A stretch of 64,000 bases of DNA from Undibacterium hunanense (GTDB lineage: Bacteria; Pseudomonadota; Gammaproteobacteria; Burkholderiales; Burkholderiaceae_D). The notes under the pieces were generated by a model. That model saw only the letters and a program-made list of their open reading frames with translations. It was not told the origin of the DNA and did no database searches. The position numbers and the translations under genes were made by a program. Below are positions 31,323-41,191 of the stretch, piece after piece; position 1 is the stretch's first letter; each line of letters opens with the position of its first letter. The stretch is from the NCBI RefSeq assembly GCF_014284335.1, contig NZ_JACOGF010000002.1:266659-330658 (forward strand). Direction: 5' to 3'.

Positions 31323-31396
31323 AGGTGATGGTTCCAGAACAAAACAGAAATGGCGTCGCCCCCATCCGGGTGCGACGCCGCATCATGAAGCCGGTT

Positions 31397-32551
31397 TTAT
31401 TGTGGTAGCAGTGGCGGCGGCATGGCAGCAAACAGGCCAGACAGATCCGACTGTTCACCCGCCTTGCCCCAGGCAGCCATACCCTGACGCCATACCAGGC
31501 TGTCACGCGTCAGGCTGCCACCGGCAACATGCGATTGCAGCACAGGCAAATCAAACGGGCCAGTCTGCGCGCCGTTTTGCGCGACAAAGTATTGCACTGC
31601 CGTTGGCAAAGGTGGCGGCATGCCACCGCTCGCCGCAGGGGCAGATACCGGGCTTGCAGCCGGGGCCGCAGCAGGTTGTGGATTATTACCAAACATCGTG
31701 CCCATGCTCTGGCTTAACATGCCGCCTACACCCACACCCATCATGGCGCCTGCCATGCCGGGGTTTTGTGCTGCATCACGCAAAGCCTGTGCGCCCTGGT
31801 ACTGAGCAAACTGGTTCATGTTACCTATCACGCGCATGGCACCCTGCTGGTCGATGGCTTTTTCCACCTCTTCCGGCAAGCCTATGTCCTGCACCTGCAC
31901 TTCACACAGTTCCAAACCAAACTGGACAAAATCAGCAGCAATCTTTTCCTGTATGCGCTTGCCCACTTCGGTGACCTTGGCTTCCAGATCAATTACTGGC
32001 ACGCCAATCTCAGGCATTACTTCCTTGATGCGCATGCCTATCTTGCCGCGCAGGTTTTCTTCTATATCCTGCGTGGTAAAGTCAGCCTTGGTGCCCACCA
32101 GTTCAGACAGCATGGCCTTGGCATCAACAATGCGTATGCCATAGATACCAAAGGCAGTCACACGCACCACACCAAATTCAGGGTCGCGCATGGTGGCCGG
32201 GCCAGCCGTACCCCATTTCAGGTTGGTAAAGCGGGTGGTCTTAAAGAAATACACTTCCGCCTTGAAAGGGCTGTTAAAGCCATACTTCCAACCCTTGAGC
32301 GTGCTCAGCAAAGGCATGTTTTCAGTCGACAGGTCATACATGCCTGGCATGAAGACATCTGCCACCTGGCCCTTGCCCATCTGGCCTTCATTGACCATCA
32401 CGGCAATCTGCCCTTCGCGCACCGTCAGCTTGGCACCCATCTTGATTTCGTTCTGATAGCGCTCAAAGCGATGCACCATCACATCGGGACTGTCATCCAG
32501 CCATTCGACAATATCGATAAATTCATTGCTGAGCTTATTCCACAGACCCAT
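31397..32551 (-). CDS. SPFH domain protein with C-terminal GYF_2 domain
   Basis: The 384-residue protein belongs to the YdjI-like SPFH family, often labelled virion core protein. The SPFH region spans about 30-230 (DDSPDVMVHRFERYQNEIKM start; AKVTEVGKRIQEKIAADF end). It is followed by an Ala/Pro-rich linker and a GYF_2 domain (YFVAQNGAQTGPFDLPVLQ, then LVWRQGMAAWGKA). SPFH proteins oligomerise on membranes; in Bacillus this subtype recruits PspA under envelope stress. ATG 32551 has GGAG at good spacing. It is first in a three-gene operon with the two zinc-ribbon proteins; no pspA is in the window. Confidence 0.92.
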   Translation of the reverse strand: MGLWNKLSNEFIDIVEWLDDSPDVMVHRFERYQNEIKMGAKLTVREGQIAVMVNEGQMGKGQVADVFMPGMYDLSTENMPLLSTLKGWKYGFNSPFKAEVYFFKTTRFTNLKWGTAGPATMRDPEFGVVRVTAFGIYGIRIVDAKAMLSELVGTKADFTTQDIEENLRGKIGMRIKEVMPEIGVPVIDLEAKVTEVGKRIQEKIAADFVQFGLELCEVQVQDIGLPEEVEKAIDQQGAMRVIGNMNQFAQYQGAQALRDAAQNPGMAGAMMGVGVGGMLSQSMGTMFGNNPQPAAAPAASPVSAPAASGGMPPPLPTAVQYFVAQNGAQTGPFDLPVLQSHVAGGSLTRDSLVWRQGMAAWGKAGEQSDLSGLFAAMPPPLLPQ

Positions 32552-32978
32552 AGTCTTCTCCAAAAACAAAATTCTTGCAGGATGCTGGCAGGCAATTCCA
32601 TTGATAGCGGCCAGCAGCTATTCGGCGAACAGGTGTGGATAATTAAAATCCACCAGCGCATTCGGCGTAGGCGAAGTATTGCTGAATTGGTACATTATCA
32701 CAAGGGCGGGGAGGGGGTTTTGTGTTGTAAGCGTTTGTAAATGTTAGTTGTTTGAAATATATGCATGTTCCTTTTCACAAAATGATCGCAAGATATGGCA
32801 TTTTGACCAAAATATGATGGCAAGGATTGAGAAATCCAATAGCTGGGTTTGTGAGTAGTGCTTGATTATCTTCAATTTATATTACCTGCTTACTTTGCGT
32901 AAATTTCTTGGTTATAAACTGTCTTGCTTCTAAAGGGATTAACAACGGAAATATGGCTACATTCAAATTTCGGAGACA
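32552..32978. other. AT-rich intergenic region
   Basis: This region separates the divergent SPFH operon and the 144-aa gene. It is AT-rich from about 32720. I see no gene, repeat or RNA in it. Promoters for both sides must lie here but none is clear enough to place. Confidence 0.5.
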
Positions 32979-33413
32979 ATGAGAAACGACATGCTTAAAT
33001 TCGGTATTGATATACAGCGACAAGTTATTACGGCTAACTTAGATGACTTCTCGCCAAACGCAATGTTGCCAAATGTGCATGGAGGGCAATATGGGATGAC
33101 GCCGCAAAAGTGGCGTACAGACGTTATTTCTCTTACATGCGGCATGCTGGCCGCAGAACTTATTGAGCCGCTTCCTGGGATGGAGGCTTATCATGGGAAG
33201 CATTTTGAAAAAATTAGAGAGATTTTGCAGCACGGTGATGCAGAGAATGGATTTGATGTCGATTTGACTTGGAACGTTATACATTTTTATGGAACAAAAA
33301 AACTGCATGACTTGCTTGAAAAGCTTCAGCTAGATAGTTGGGAGACAATTCATGATGAGCTGTCACCATCGCTTGGTAATATTTTGGCTGAAATGCATGT
33401 TGTGTATTTTTAA
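32979..33413 (+). CDS. Hypothetical protein, 144 aa
   Basis: This soluble acidic protein has no recognised family. GGAG lies close before the ATG. It contains a central segment HGKHFEKIREILQHGDAENG and a C-terminal WETIHDELSPSLGNILAEMH. Its AT-rich composition and position beside a hipBA module suggest an acquired gene; its size and acidity resemble bacterial immunity proteins, which is only a loose impression. Confidence 0.6.
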   Translation: MRNDMLKFGIDIQRQVITANLDDFSPNAMLPNVHGGQYGMTPQKWRTDVISLTCGMLAAELIEPLPGMEAYHGKHFEKIREILQHGDAENGFDVDLTWNVIHFYGTKKLHDLLEKLQLDSWETIHDELSPSLGNILAEMHVVYF

Positions 33414-33557
33414 TGTCAACGGCAATCAGCGCAATGGCGTCAGTTGGAGTCAGTTCTGATGTTCATGCATTTCCTGTCGGATCGACACTGAACACCTGTT
33501 GGTTGTTTCAAGTGTCGCTTGAACGGTAATCGCTGTATGTGAAATGTGTCAGCACTT

Positions 33558-34799
33558 CTAAGCCAGCAACCTTGATCGATTCGCTTCAATGGCCTTACCC
33601 ACCATTGCCAATGTTTTTCTTGAAATAGGCAAATCCCGCGCCGTATTCTTGAAATCATTCGCAGTAATTAAATCCAGCACTTCATCAATCATATGCTGCG
33701 CATCTTTTTCTTTCAGCCCACCGTCTTGCGCCACTTTTAAAATATGTGCCTGCGTTGGTGACTTGCCTTCGCCGGCAACGTCCATGAAGTGTTCGCCTTG
33801 GTAACCGGGGCAATAGGTCAGGTCGTAAGGTGGAGCGAGTTCCCATTCCTGATTTGTATTGAGCAGGTAGGACAGGTTTTTGGCGTGGTCGTCGCGGTTG
33901 TTCATCAATACGTTGAAGATGCAGCGTTGTAATGCCTTTTTTAATTCCCTTGCATCGCGTGTCAACCTGCGCGTTGCGCGCATGAATTCGCTGTAGCCCA
34001 AGGCGGGTATTTGAAAATTGACGTGTAATAAACCAGCTAATGAATGAACGTGGATACGTTGTTCATGTTCACGGTCAAAACGTTTGGTGCCAAATGCGGT
34101 CAGGCCATCGGGTAATTCAAAGAATTGCGTGTCGCCCATGCCCAGGCCGCATTTGCGAGCCAGCCGCGCGTATAGTTCTTCCAGTGCGCAACTGTCCTTG
34201 GCATCTTCTTTTGCAGGAAATTTGATGAGCCAGGCCTCTGCCGAGGGTATGTATTCGGTACTCATCTGCCCTGTTGCTGGTTTGTAATAGACCAGTGCTT
34301 TGGGGCGTGCACCGCCGGGTGATCCGCCTGCTTTAGCCAGTTCATCCAAGACCTCATGGCTATCGTTTGTCTCCAATGCCCGCACTTCTTTTGCAAGCTC
34401 GATTAATGTCAGGTCTGTGACTTCGAGATTGTTTTCGCTACATGGCTCATAGGTCAAAGCACCCATGGTGTTGTCACCAAGATAGGCGAGTCTATCCAGT
34501 ACTGAGACGGTTTCAGTATTTATGCCTTTGGCTTTCATGCGGCGGTTCATCAACTGGAAACCCCAGCTATCAGGCAAGGAATCATAGATTAATCCTGGCA
34601 CGCGCATGAGGGGCAGGTAATCAGCCTGTTTGTCAGGATAAGCATTTGGCCGGAGCGGCAGGCGTATGGGAGATAGTTCCAGACCACGTGCAATGGCGAC
34701 AGGCGAATACTGGAATAAGATATCACTACCATCGTCGGCCAATGTTCCCAGCCAAAGCGATTCGCCATGTACGGTATAGTTGACTTTAAGCTCTTTCAT
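33558..34799 (-). CDS. HipA family serine/threonine kinase toxin
   Basis: This 413-residue kinase-fold toxin phosphorylates a target such as glutamyl-tRNA synthetase in E. coli HipA. The N-subdomain 1 region has the motif SLPDSWG. The P-loop GGSPGGARPKA is at about 158-168. The catalytic segment NVLMNNRDDHAKN and the metal-binding APPYDLTYCPG follow. All key residues are present, so it should be active. Its ATG overlaps the hipB stop by four bases (ATGA). The antitoxin precedes the toxin, the classical order. Confidence 0.95.
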   Translation of the reverse strand: MKELKVNYTVHGESLWLGTLADDGSDILFQYSPVAIARGLELSPIRLPLRPNAYPDKQADYLPLMRVPGLIYDSLPDSWGFQLMNRRMKAKGINTETVSVLDRLAYLGDNTMGALTYEPCSENNLEVTDLTLIELAKEVRALETNDSHEVLDELAKAGGSPGGARPKALVYYKPATGQMSTEYIPSAEAWLIKFPAKEDAKDSCALEELYARLARKCGLGMGDTQFFELPDGLTAFGTKRFDREHEQRIHVHSLAGLLHVNFQIPALGYSEFMRATRRLTRDARELKKALQRCIFNVLMNNRDDHAKNLSYLLNTNQEWELAPPYDLTYCPGYQGEHFMDVAGEGKSPTQAHILKVAQDGGLKEKDAQHMIDEVLDLITANDFKNTARDLPISRKTLAMVGKAIEANRSRLLA

Positions 34800-35113
34800 G
34801 CTGAGCTTTTTGTTTTGCGATATGCCCGCTGCCTGGCCTGCACAGCAGATTTCGCCCGCATATCTTCTATGCTATTGGTTTGTGGTGTCAGCACAGTTTG
34901 TAAATCTGGCGTCGCATTCAAGGACTCCAGTATGCGGACAAAGTTAGTCAGCGTGCATTTGCCTGTGCGTTCAAAACTGCTGACTGTTTGCGCAGAGACG
35001 CCTATGCGTTGTGCCAACTCTTCTACGCTGATGTTCAAAAGCAAACGCCGCTCACGCGCACGTTCGCCCAGTTCTACACAAATCTCATCAGGTAAGAGTA
35101 AAGAGAAATCCAT
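34796..35113 (-). CDS. HipB-like XRE antitoxin
   Basis: The 105-residue antitoxin has an XRE helix-turn-helix (LNISVEELAQRIGVSAQTVS, then SFERTGKCTLTNFVRILESL) and a basic, probably flexible C-terminal tail. It would bind HipA and repress the operon. A palindrome GTTAG-N5-CTAAC lies 20-34 bp upstream of the ATG, next to a TATAAT box, fitting autoregulation. No strong ribosome site is seen. Confidence 0.92.
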   Translation of the reverse strand: MDFSLLLPDEICVELGERARERRLLLNISVEELAQRIGVSAQTVSSFERTGKCTLTNFVRILESLNATPDLQTVLTPQTNSIEDMRAKSAVQARQRAYRKTKSSA

Positions 35114-35132
35114 TGGTTTTCTGTAGATTATG

Positions 35133-35164
35133 GTTAGTTAATCTAACTTTCCAATAGGATTATA
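35133..35164 (-). promoter_or_regulatory. hipBA promoter and candidate operator
   Basis: On the minus strand a perfect TATAAT occupies 35164-35159. Just downstream is the inverted repeat GTTAG-N5-CTAAC at 35133-35147. An operator overlapping the start of transcription would explain repression by HipB. No clear -35 box is visible at 16-18 bp. Confidence 0.5.
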
Positions 35165-35247
35165 CTGGTTATGGTCGTGTGTAAGGTGGTTTTTTAGTCC
35201 GAATTGATCAGCAAAAAATTGTGTTATGAGTAATTACTAATCGCCCC

Positions 35248-36261
35248 CTAAGCCACCCGCATTTCCCCAAAACTCCGTACAAATTCATCCAGATATCGCT
35301 GGTAAGGCCCCAGGTCTACGGCTTGCATTTTGATCAGCAAAGCCTGTCCCTCTTTGTTGCGGCGCAGTTGCTGGTAGGCGCGTAGCAGGTTCAGGCCGGC
35401 CATGGGGTCGTGGCGTTCTGGCTGGTAGACGGGGGCGATCAGTTCGATGATGTTGGTGAGGTGGCCGTGACTGCCCAGTGCACCGGAGATGCTGGCCAGG
35501 GCGCTGGCATCAAACAGTTTTGCATGCAGAACCTTGTGGTACAGGTTGACGGCGGTTTCTGGCTGGTTTTGTTCCAGGTAATATTGTGCCAGTACCAGTT
35601 GCGCACGCCAGGTCTGGGGCAGGGCGCAGACGGTGTGCAGGGCATCCACGTAGGCGGTGTCACCATGCTGTTCGCGTTCCATGGCCAGCCACCACATCAG
35701 GCCGTTTTCCAGATTTGGGGCGGCTTGCACGGCTTCCCACAAGATGTCCTTGGCTGCCGCTTCGTTGCCGGTTTCCCATACAACCTTGGCCAGATTGGTC
35801 AGCAGGGTGCCGGTAGCACCGACCTTTTGCATGCCGGCTTTCAGCGTCGCTTCAGCTTCTGGTAATCGGCCGTTTTCCAGCAAGACGATACCGTGCACGG
35901 TGTAGCCGCGTTCGGCGATGGTGTCGATGGCCAGCAGGCGTTCTGCTGCGGCTACCAGGTCTTTGGCAAAGCCATCATTCAAGGCAGTCATGATGACGTT
36001 GTAAAGGGCATCGGCGTCATTCGCTTTTTCTGCGATGCTGGGCAACAAGACTTTTTCACGCCATTCATTGCGCGGCACCACGACCTGTCGGCCTTGTGCA
36101 TCATAGACTGTGATTGGCTCGCCTTCGTCCATCTCCGACGGTGTTGGTGCCGGGGTGCTGGTTGATAATTTTACTGTTGCTGCTGGTGTTGTGGTGGTTT
36201 CCGGTGCGGTTTGGTCGGACGATTTGGTATTGCTAAAAACAGAAAGAAGGCGTTTGAACAT
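35248..36261 (-). CDS. Tetratricopeptide repeat protein
   Basis: The 337-residue protein begins with a low-complexity Thr/Pro/Ala segment, then a short conserved region (EPITVYDAQGRQVVVPRNEW) and several TPR helix pairs from about 75 on (LPEAEATLKAGMQKVGATGT, VNLYHKVLHAKLFDASALAS). It has no signal peptide or transmembrane helix and should be a cytoplasmic scaffold. The partner is unknown. It stands alone between hipBA and the sugar transporter. Confidence 0.82.
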   Translation of the reverse strand: MFKRLLSVFSNTKSSDQTAPETTTTPAATVKLSTSTPAPTPSEMDEGEPITVYDAQGRQVVVPRNEWREKVLLPSIAEKANDADALYNVIMTALNDGFAKDLVAAAERLLAIDTIAERGYTVHGIVLLENGRLPEAEATLKAGMQKVGATGTLLTNLAKVVWETGNEAAAKDILWEAVQAAPNLENGLMWWLAMEREQHGDTAYVDALHTVCALPQTWRAQLVLAQYYLEQNQPETAVNLYHKVLHAKLFDASALASISGALGSHGHLTNIIELIAPVYQPERHDPMAGLNLLRAYQQLRRNKEGQALLIKMQAVDLGPYQRYLDEFVRSFGEMRVA

Positions 36262-36388
36262 GGCAAATGACTATTCAATATTGATAGTTCATTATGCCTG
36301 CGTGATGTTTTGGCGCAAGAAATTATGTGCAAATAAATTACCGAAGTTGTAACAATTTCTGTGGAGTCACAGAAATTGTTATAGCTCA

Positions 36389-37756
36389 TCAACCTGCCTG
36401 ATCTGCCCTTTCCAGTTTCCCTGTAGCGCTGCCCCAGCTGCGCAGTTTATGTCCCTTTATGGCATACATGAAAATCATCAGATAGCAGGGCAGCATGACC
36501 CAGTAAGCAGTTTGGGAATTGCCCGCATCTGAAAACTTACCGTACAGCATGGGCAGCAAGGCACCACCGGCAATACCCATGATGAGCAGGGCAGAACCGG
36601 CTGCCGTATATTTACCCAGGCCTTGCAAGGCCAGCGGCCAGACGGATGGCCAGACCAGCGCGTTTGCCAGGCCCAGCATGGCCAGGAACATAACGGTGTT
36701 GGGCACCACCGGCACGCCTGCCCAGCTGACCAGGACGTTGGCAATGCTGGTGTCAGTTGCTGAACTGGTCGCAACGCCTATGGTGAACAGCAGGCCACTA
36801 ACGGCAGAAAACAGCAGGGCGGTTCTTTGTGTCATCAGCCTGGGGATGGTTGTCGCACCCAGTATGTAACCCAGCACCATGAAGCTCATGGTGTAAGAAG
36901 TCAGCACGGTATAGTTGTGCACGCCCAGATTGCGGCCATACAGACCTATGGTGTCACCGGCGATGACCTCGACGCCGACATAGGCAAACAGCGACAGTGC
37001 GCCCAGCACCAGTTGCGGGTATTGCAGCACGCCCCATTTCTTGACTTTCGTGACTTCTGGCTGGTTCTTTTCTTCTTCCGCATGTAATTCTGGCAGTGAA
37101 GAAAAATGTACGATCACCATTACCACCAGCAAGCCAGCCGCCATGATGGCATACGGGTAAACCAGGCGCGATGACAGCTCTGCGCGCAAGGCCAGTCTGC
37201 CAGCATGATCCAGCGCAGCCAGGGCCGTATCGGAATATTTTTCTATACCAGATAAAATCAGCGCAGAAAACACCAGCGGTACCACGATGCCCGCACCCTT
37301 GTTGAACAGACCCATGATGCTGATGCGCATGGCAGCGCTTTCGCGTGAGCCTATGCAGACGATGTAGGGATTGATAGCCGTTTGCATCAGCGTCATGCCC
37401 GTGGCCAGCGTGAACAGGGCCAGCAAAAAGAAACCATAAAAGCTGGACTTGGCAGCCGGAATGAATAGCAGCGCACCCACTGCCATAATGCCCAGACCCA
37501 GTGTCATGCCATTCTTGTAGCCGGTACGGCTAAGTATGGCTGCCGATGGCAGGGCCATCACGGTGTAGGCGATATAAAAGGCAAACGTCACCCACAGCGC
37601 CTGAAAGTTGTTGAGGTCGCAGACTATTTTCAGGAAGGGGATCAGCGAACCATTCAGCCATGTGGCAAAACCCAGGATAAAGAATAAGAGGCTGATAAAA
37701 AACATGGCTACCACCACGTCTTTCGTTGATCCTGCTGGTTGATCATGGTTATTCAT
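36389..37756 (-). CDS. Sugar MFS transporter (FucP/GluP type)
   Basis: The 455-residue protein has twelve predicted helices and FucP-family signatures: FFILGFATWLNGSLIPFLK in TM1, GMTLMQTAINPYIVCIG and SWAGVPVVPNTVMFLAMLGL. It should import a hexose with protons across the inner membrane. ATG 37756 with GGA upstream is preferred to the TTG at 37768. It lies downstream of the TonB receptor gene in the same direction, with an interspersed element and terminator between, so it has its own promoter but probably the same task: moving sugar from periplasm to cytoplasm. Confidence 0.93.
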   Translation of the reverse strand: MNNHDQPAGSTKDVVVAMFFISLLFFILGFATWLNGSLIPFLKIVCDLNNFQALWVTFAFYIAYTVMALPSAAILSRTGYKNGMTLGLGIMAVGALLFIPAAKSSFYGFFLLALFTLATGMTLMQTAINPYIVCIGSRESAAMRISIMGLFNKGAGIVVPLVFSALILSGIEKYSDTALAALDHAGRLALRAELSSRLVYPYAIMAAGLLVVMVIVHFSSLPELHAEEEKNQPEVTKVKKWGVLQYPQLVLGALSLFAYVGVEVIAGDTIGLYGRNLGVHNYTVLTSYTMSFMVLGYILGATTIPRLMTQRTALLFSAVSGLLFTIGVATSSATDTSIANVLVSWAGVPVVPNTVMFLAMLGLANALVWPSVWPLALQGLGKYTAAGSALLIMGIAGGALLPMLYGKFSDAGNSQTAYWVMLPCYLMIFMYAIKGHKLRSWGSATGKLERADQAG

Positions 37757-37784
37757 GAGGGATTCCAAACATATTTAAATTATT

Positions 37785-37979
37785 AGGACTTACGCAAAAC
37801 CGCCCCAGTTGTGTTGCAGCTCCCGCATTTAGCAAGATTCGGTACTAAAGTACTGTCTGCATCGCTGACGGTGTAGTCGGGGTTTCAGGCAAATGCTGCC
37901 TGCCGACGAAACGAACCTCCCTTGCAAGGGAGGTTTCCTAAAAGCGATAGCCTTGCTGTGACAATTCTGCGTAAGTCCT
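37785..37979 (+). mobile_element. MITE-like interspersed element, family B, long copy 2
   Basis: This 195-bp copy has termini AGGACTTACGCAAAA and the inverse of GCGTAAGTCCT. The internal block has hairpins CAGGCAAATGCTGCCTG (37886-37902) and CCTCCCTTGCAAGGGAGG (37916-37933). Compared with the copy at 7932, stem bases changed in pairs. It lies between the MFS gene and the TonB receptor gene and may have separated them. Confidence 0.88.
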
Positions 37980-38141
37980 GTAAAGTCGGTTGCAAAATTA
38001 AAATGGCCCGGCACCTCCGGCCACGTGCGCCGACGCAGACCACACTTTATTCGCACGGTAAGAAGACACAACAACGCCAGATTGATTTTGCAACAGGTTC
38101 TTGGTAAATGAACTTTAGCAGCCATTGACTACGCATTGTGC

Positions 38142-38175
38142 AAAAAAAACCTCCCCTGTTGCTTATATAGGGAGG
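38142..38175 (-). terminator. Terminator of the TonB receptor gene
   Basis: On the minus strand CCTCCC pairs with GGGGAGG across ATATAAGCAACA and runs directly into eight T residues. It is about 50 bp after the receptor stop codon. Confidence 0.9.
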
Positions 38176-38223
38176 CTCTTCAGGTGCCCTGGTCTGAATT
38201 GCTTCAGAACATCATGTTAAAGA

Positions 38224-40839
38224 TCAGAACTTGGCTCTGACACCGAGGCTGTAACGTGCGCCGTTCTCATATACGCCAACCGGCAAACCATCTGTGGTAT
38301 TGGTGCGTATCACAGAATTGGTGAGGTTGACGGCAGTGGCAAACAGGCTGATTTTTGGTGTGATATCCCAGTTGGCTGTGGCATCCCACTGGCCATAGGC
38401 ACTGGTGACATCCTGACCACCTTCATCCAGACCACCGTAAGACTTGGACCGGTAGTTATACGACAGGCGGAAGCTGATACCATTCTTTTCATAATAGCCG
38501 CTGGCATTCAACTGATTGCGTGAATTGCCGATCACATTCAGTTTTTGCCCGCCAGCGATGGAACCTGCCTTGGCATCCGTGAAGGTGTAATTCACGATTG
38601 CACCAAAACCATTACCAAAGGCTTGCTGCCATTGCAGTTCCAGACCATTGATGACGGCGCCATTGTCCGCATTGTGCGGACGAGTGACCGGGCGCATCAC
38701 ACCGCCGACATTTTCTTGTGCGGTCGAGGTATAGATGAAGGTATCCAGGCGTTTGGTGAACAAGGTGGCAGACAACATCGATGCATCAGCAAAATACCAT
38801 TCTGCACCTATCTCTGCCTGGTCGGCATGATATGGTTTCAGTAAAGGATTACCGGCGGTGGCGGCATTGGTGGTGCCACTGACTTCGGTACTGGCGCTAA
38901 GGTCGCTATAGGTGTTGCGTGCCATCACCCGGGCTACTGCACCACGCAGTATCAGGTCTTTGCGCATGTCATACACCACGTTCACGCTGGGCAAAACATC
39001 GTTATAGGTACGTGTGGTGCTGCCGATCACATAGTTGCCCTTGCCGGTCAGATCTTGATAGGCTTCAGATGTTTGCTCGGTCTTGACCAGGCGCACACCA
39101 AAATCACCGCGCCACTGGTCGACGGCATAGTCGGCCTTGACGTAAGCTGCCGTGATTTTTTCCTTTATCTTGTAATACTCACCCTTGGCTTCGTTATACA
39201 CCATGCCCTTGTCATACATGGCAAAGCCCTTGCTGGCAGCCAGTGCATCATTGACCCAGGCATATTGCGTCAATGAACCAGAGGTAGCAGCAGCCTGGCT
39301 CAGCAATGGTGATGGGCCAGTGGATAAATCAGCCAGGCTGAAAGACTGCCAGCCTGGGCTGTCCGGGCCTACCGTGCCTATGGTGCGGTGATTTTGCACG
39401 GTGTTGTCGCGGTATTTCAGGCCCAGTTTAATATCCTTGATGAAGGAACCTGTCAGGTCCCAGGTCAGATCGCCCTGCACATAGTTCTCTTTGCTTTCCA
39501 TCTTGCGTATCCAGTCACGTGCATTTTGCAGCGTGAGTTTGGTTGGGTCGAGAGGGTTCATGTCCAGGTAAGATACTTCATAAGTATCCGGTGCGATATT
39601 CACCGTGGCGCGGGTATTGCCGGTGAACCAGAAGTTACGGTCATGTTTGCTGCCGCCTTCGGCAGATGTGGAGCCTAACTGACCATGCAGTTTCCAGCCA
39701 TCACCTTCATAATTGCCTTCCAGATCGAGTATCTTGGATTTGATATAAGCTTCACGATAGATAGGTTCAAATGAAACACCAGTTGTCGGGCCGACTGTGC
39801 CGCCGACGACTGCCTTGGTGCCATCAGAAGTGGTGATGAAACGAGGATTGGTGATACGGATAACATTATTCTTGTCCGCCAGGCCACCTATCTGCCACAG
39901 ATAGTTCTGGTTGTTATTGTCCATGTTCATGTCTGAATTGATGTAATTCAGAGAGATGTCGCTATCACGGTTAGGCTTGATTTGCAGGGTGACATTGCCG
40001 GTGGTACGTTCGCGATCCTGCCGGAAAATCGCCGAGCCACCACCCCATGATGCATACGCATTCGGTGTGGCAACATTGTTTTGATCGATGATGGTGTACT
40101 TGGTGGAGTCTGTAAAATTTTCCAGACCATCACGGCGCATGGTGCGTTTTTGTTTACTCAGCGACAGCAAAATACCCAGTGTGTTTTCATCATTCTTCCA
40201 GTTCACCAGACCGGAGATTTGCGGGTCAGTCTTCTTGGGCAAATCAGAATAGGTTGCTTCCAGCGAGAATTGCGCTGTCAGCGGTGCCTTGAATTGCAGC
40301 GGCTTGCGCGTTTTGACGTTGACCAGGCCACCGATACTGCCTTCATCCAGATCAGCGGACGGGCTCTTGTACACATCCAGGCTGCCTACCAGTTCAGAAG
40401 GCAGGATGTCATAGTTGAAGCCACGGCTTTGGGAATCGTTTTTCCACCAGTAGGCTGAAGCTACCGACTGGCCGTTCAACTGCGTCATGTTCAGGCTTTT
40501 ATCGGTACCGCGTACGAAAATGTCGCGGCCTTCACCCCAGGTACGGTCTACAGAAATACCGGGTACGCGCTGCAGCGAATCAGCGACGTTCTTGTCCGGG
40601 AATTTACCCAGATCTTCAGAATTGACGCTATCGACAATATTTTGCGAATCACGTTTGCCAGCCAGGTTCTTTTTCAATGTATCGCGTATGCCGCGTACTT
40701 CAACTGATTGTGTGCCGGGCGTATCAGGAGCAGCTTGCGGTGCTTCATCGGCGGCATATACAACGTTAAACGCAGTCGTGCTCAGTACAAGGGCTATCAG
40801 TTGCGGCAACAGTTTTTTCTTGAATACAGGCTTGGTCAT
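38224..40839 (-). CDS. TonB-dependent receptor, probable oligosaccharide uptake
   Basis: The 871-residue outer-membrane protein has a signal peptide (ending VYAA), a plug domain (VEVRGIRDTLKKNLAGKRDS, DSLQRVPGISVDRTWGEGRD, IFVRGTDKSLNMTQLNGQSV) and a beta-barrel ending in ARYSLGVRAKF with a terminal Phe. No STN signalling domain is present. This plug type belongs to carbohydrate-associated TonB receptors. AGGAG lies upstream of the ATG. Context with sugar-binding proteins, a sugar MFS and a sugar-type two-component system supports a carbohydrate substrate. Confidence 0.93.
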   Translation of the reverse strand: MTKPVFKKKLLPQLIALVLSTTAFNVVYAADEAPQAAPDTPGTQSVEVRGIRDTLKKNLAGKRDSQNIVDSVNSEDLGKFPDKNVADSLQRVPGISVDRTWGEGRDIFVRGTDKSLNMTQLNGQSVASAYWWKNDSQSRGFNYDILPSELVGSLDVYKSPSADLDEGSIGGLVNVKTRKPLQFKAPLTAQFSLEATYSDLPKKTDPQISGLVNWKNDENTLGILLSLSKQKRTMRRDGLENFTDSTKYTIIDQNNVATPNAYASWGGGSAIFRQDRERTTGNVTLQIKPNRDSDISLNYINSDMNMDNNNQNYLWQIGGLADKNNVIRITNPRFITTSDGTKAVVGGTVGPTTGVSFEPIYREAYIKSKILDLEGNYEGDGWKLHGQLGSTSAEGGSKHDRNFWFTGNTRATVNIAPDTYEVSYLDMNPLDPTKLTLQNARDWIRKMESKENYVQGDLTWDLTGSFIKDIKLGLKYRDNTVQNHRTIGTVGPDSPGWQSFSLADLSTGPSPLLSQAAATSGSLTQYAWVNDALAASKGFAMYDKGMVYNEAKGEYYKIKEKITAAYVKADYAVDQWRGDFGVRLVKTEQTSEAYQDLTGKGNYVIGSTTRTYNDVLPSVNVVYDMRKDLILRGAVARVMARNTYSDLSASTEVSGTTNAATAGNPLLKPYHADQAEIGAEWYFADASMLSATLFTKRLDTFIYTSTAQENVGGVMRPVTRPHNADNGAVINGLELQWQQAFGNGFGAIVNYTFTDAKAGSIAGGQKLNVIGNSRNQLNASGYYEKNGISFRLSYNYRSKSYGGLDEGGQDVTSAYGQWDATANWDITPKISLFATAVNLTNSVIRTNTTDGLPVGVYENGARYSLGVRAKF

Positions 40840-41133
40840 GTAAGTCTCCTCTGGATAATTGGCTATATGGCTGGGGATTTAAATTGAAGGCCGGGCAAAA
40901 TCATCTGGTGCTGTCGCTTTGCCATATTGATGTTGTATAGGCCTTGGAAAAGCTGCTTCCTTTCAGGGAATGCGGTAAGCAAGGTAAAAGAAATGGCTAT
41001 CGCCGCTACGGGGACATAGCCTGCTCATGGGCAATCTCCGTCTGTCAAGGTAAAGGGATGATTTCTGTTGTTCATTTTTACGTCTGTTTAAATATTTTGT
41101 TATGTACCAATATGGCTGGCGATATCTGTGGGT
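40840..41133. other. Intergenic region upstream of the TonB receptor
   Basis: No gene is visible. The promoter of the receptor gene must lie here on the minus strand. The right end holds the terminator of the upstream sugar-binding protein gene, so the receptor is a separate transcription unit. Confidence 0.5.
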
Positions 41134-41162
41134 AAAAAAACCGACGCCACGCCGGGCGTCGG
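41134..41162 (-). terminator. Terminator of sugar-binding protein gene
   Basis: CCGACGCC pairs with GGCGTCGG around a six-base loop (41141-41162). On the minus strand it runs into seven T residues. It is 30 bp after the stop codon. Confidence 0.93.
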
Positions 41163-41191
41163 AAAATCATACGACTTGGGGGAGGTATGAA

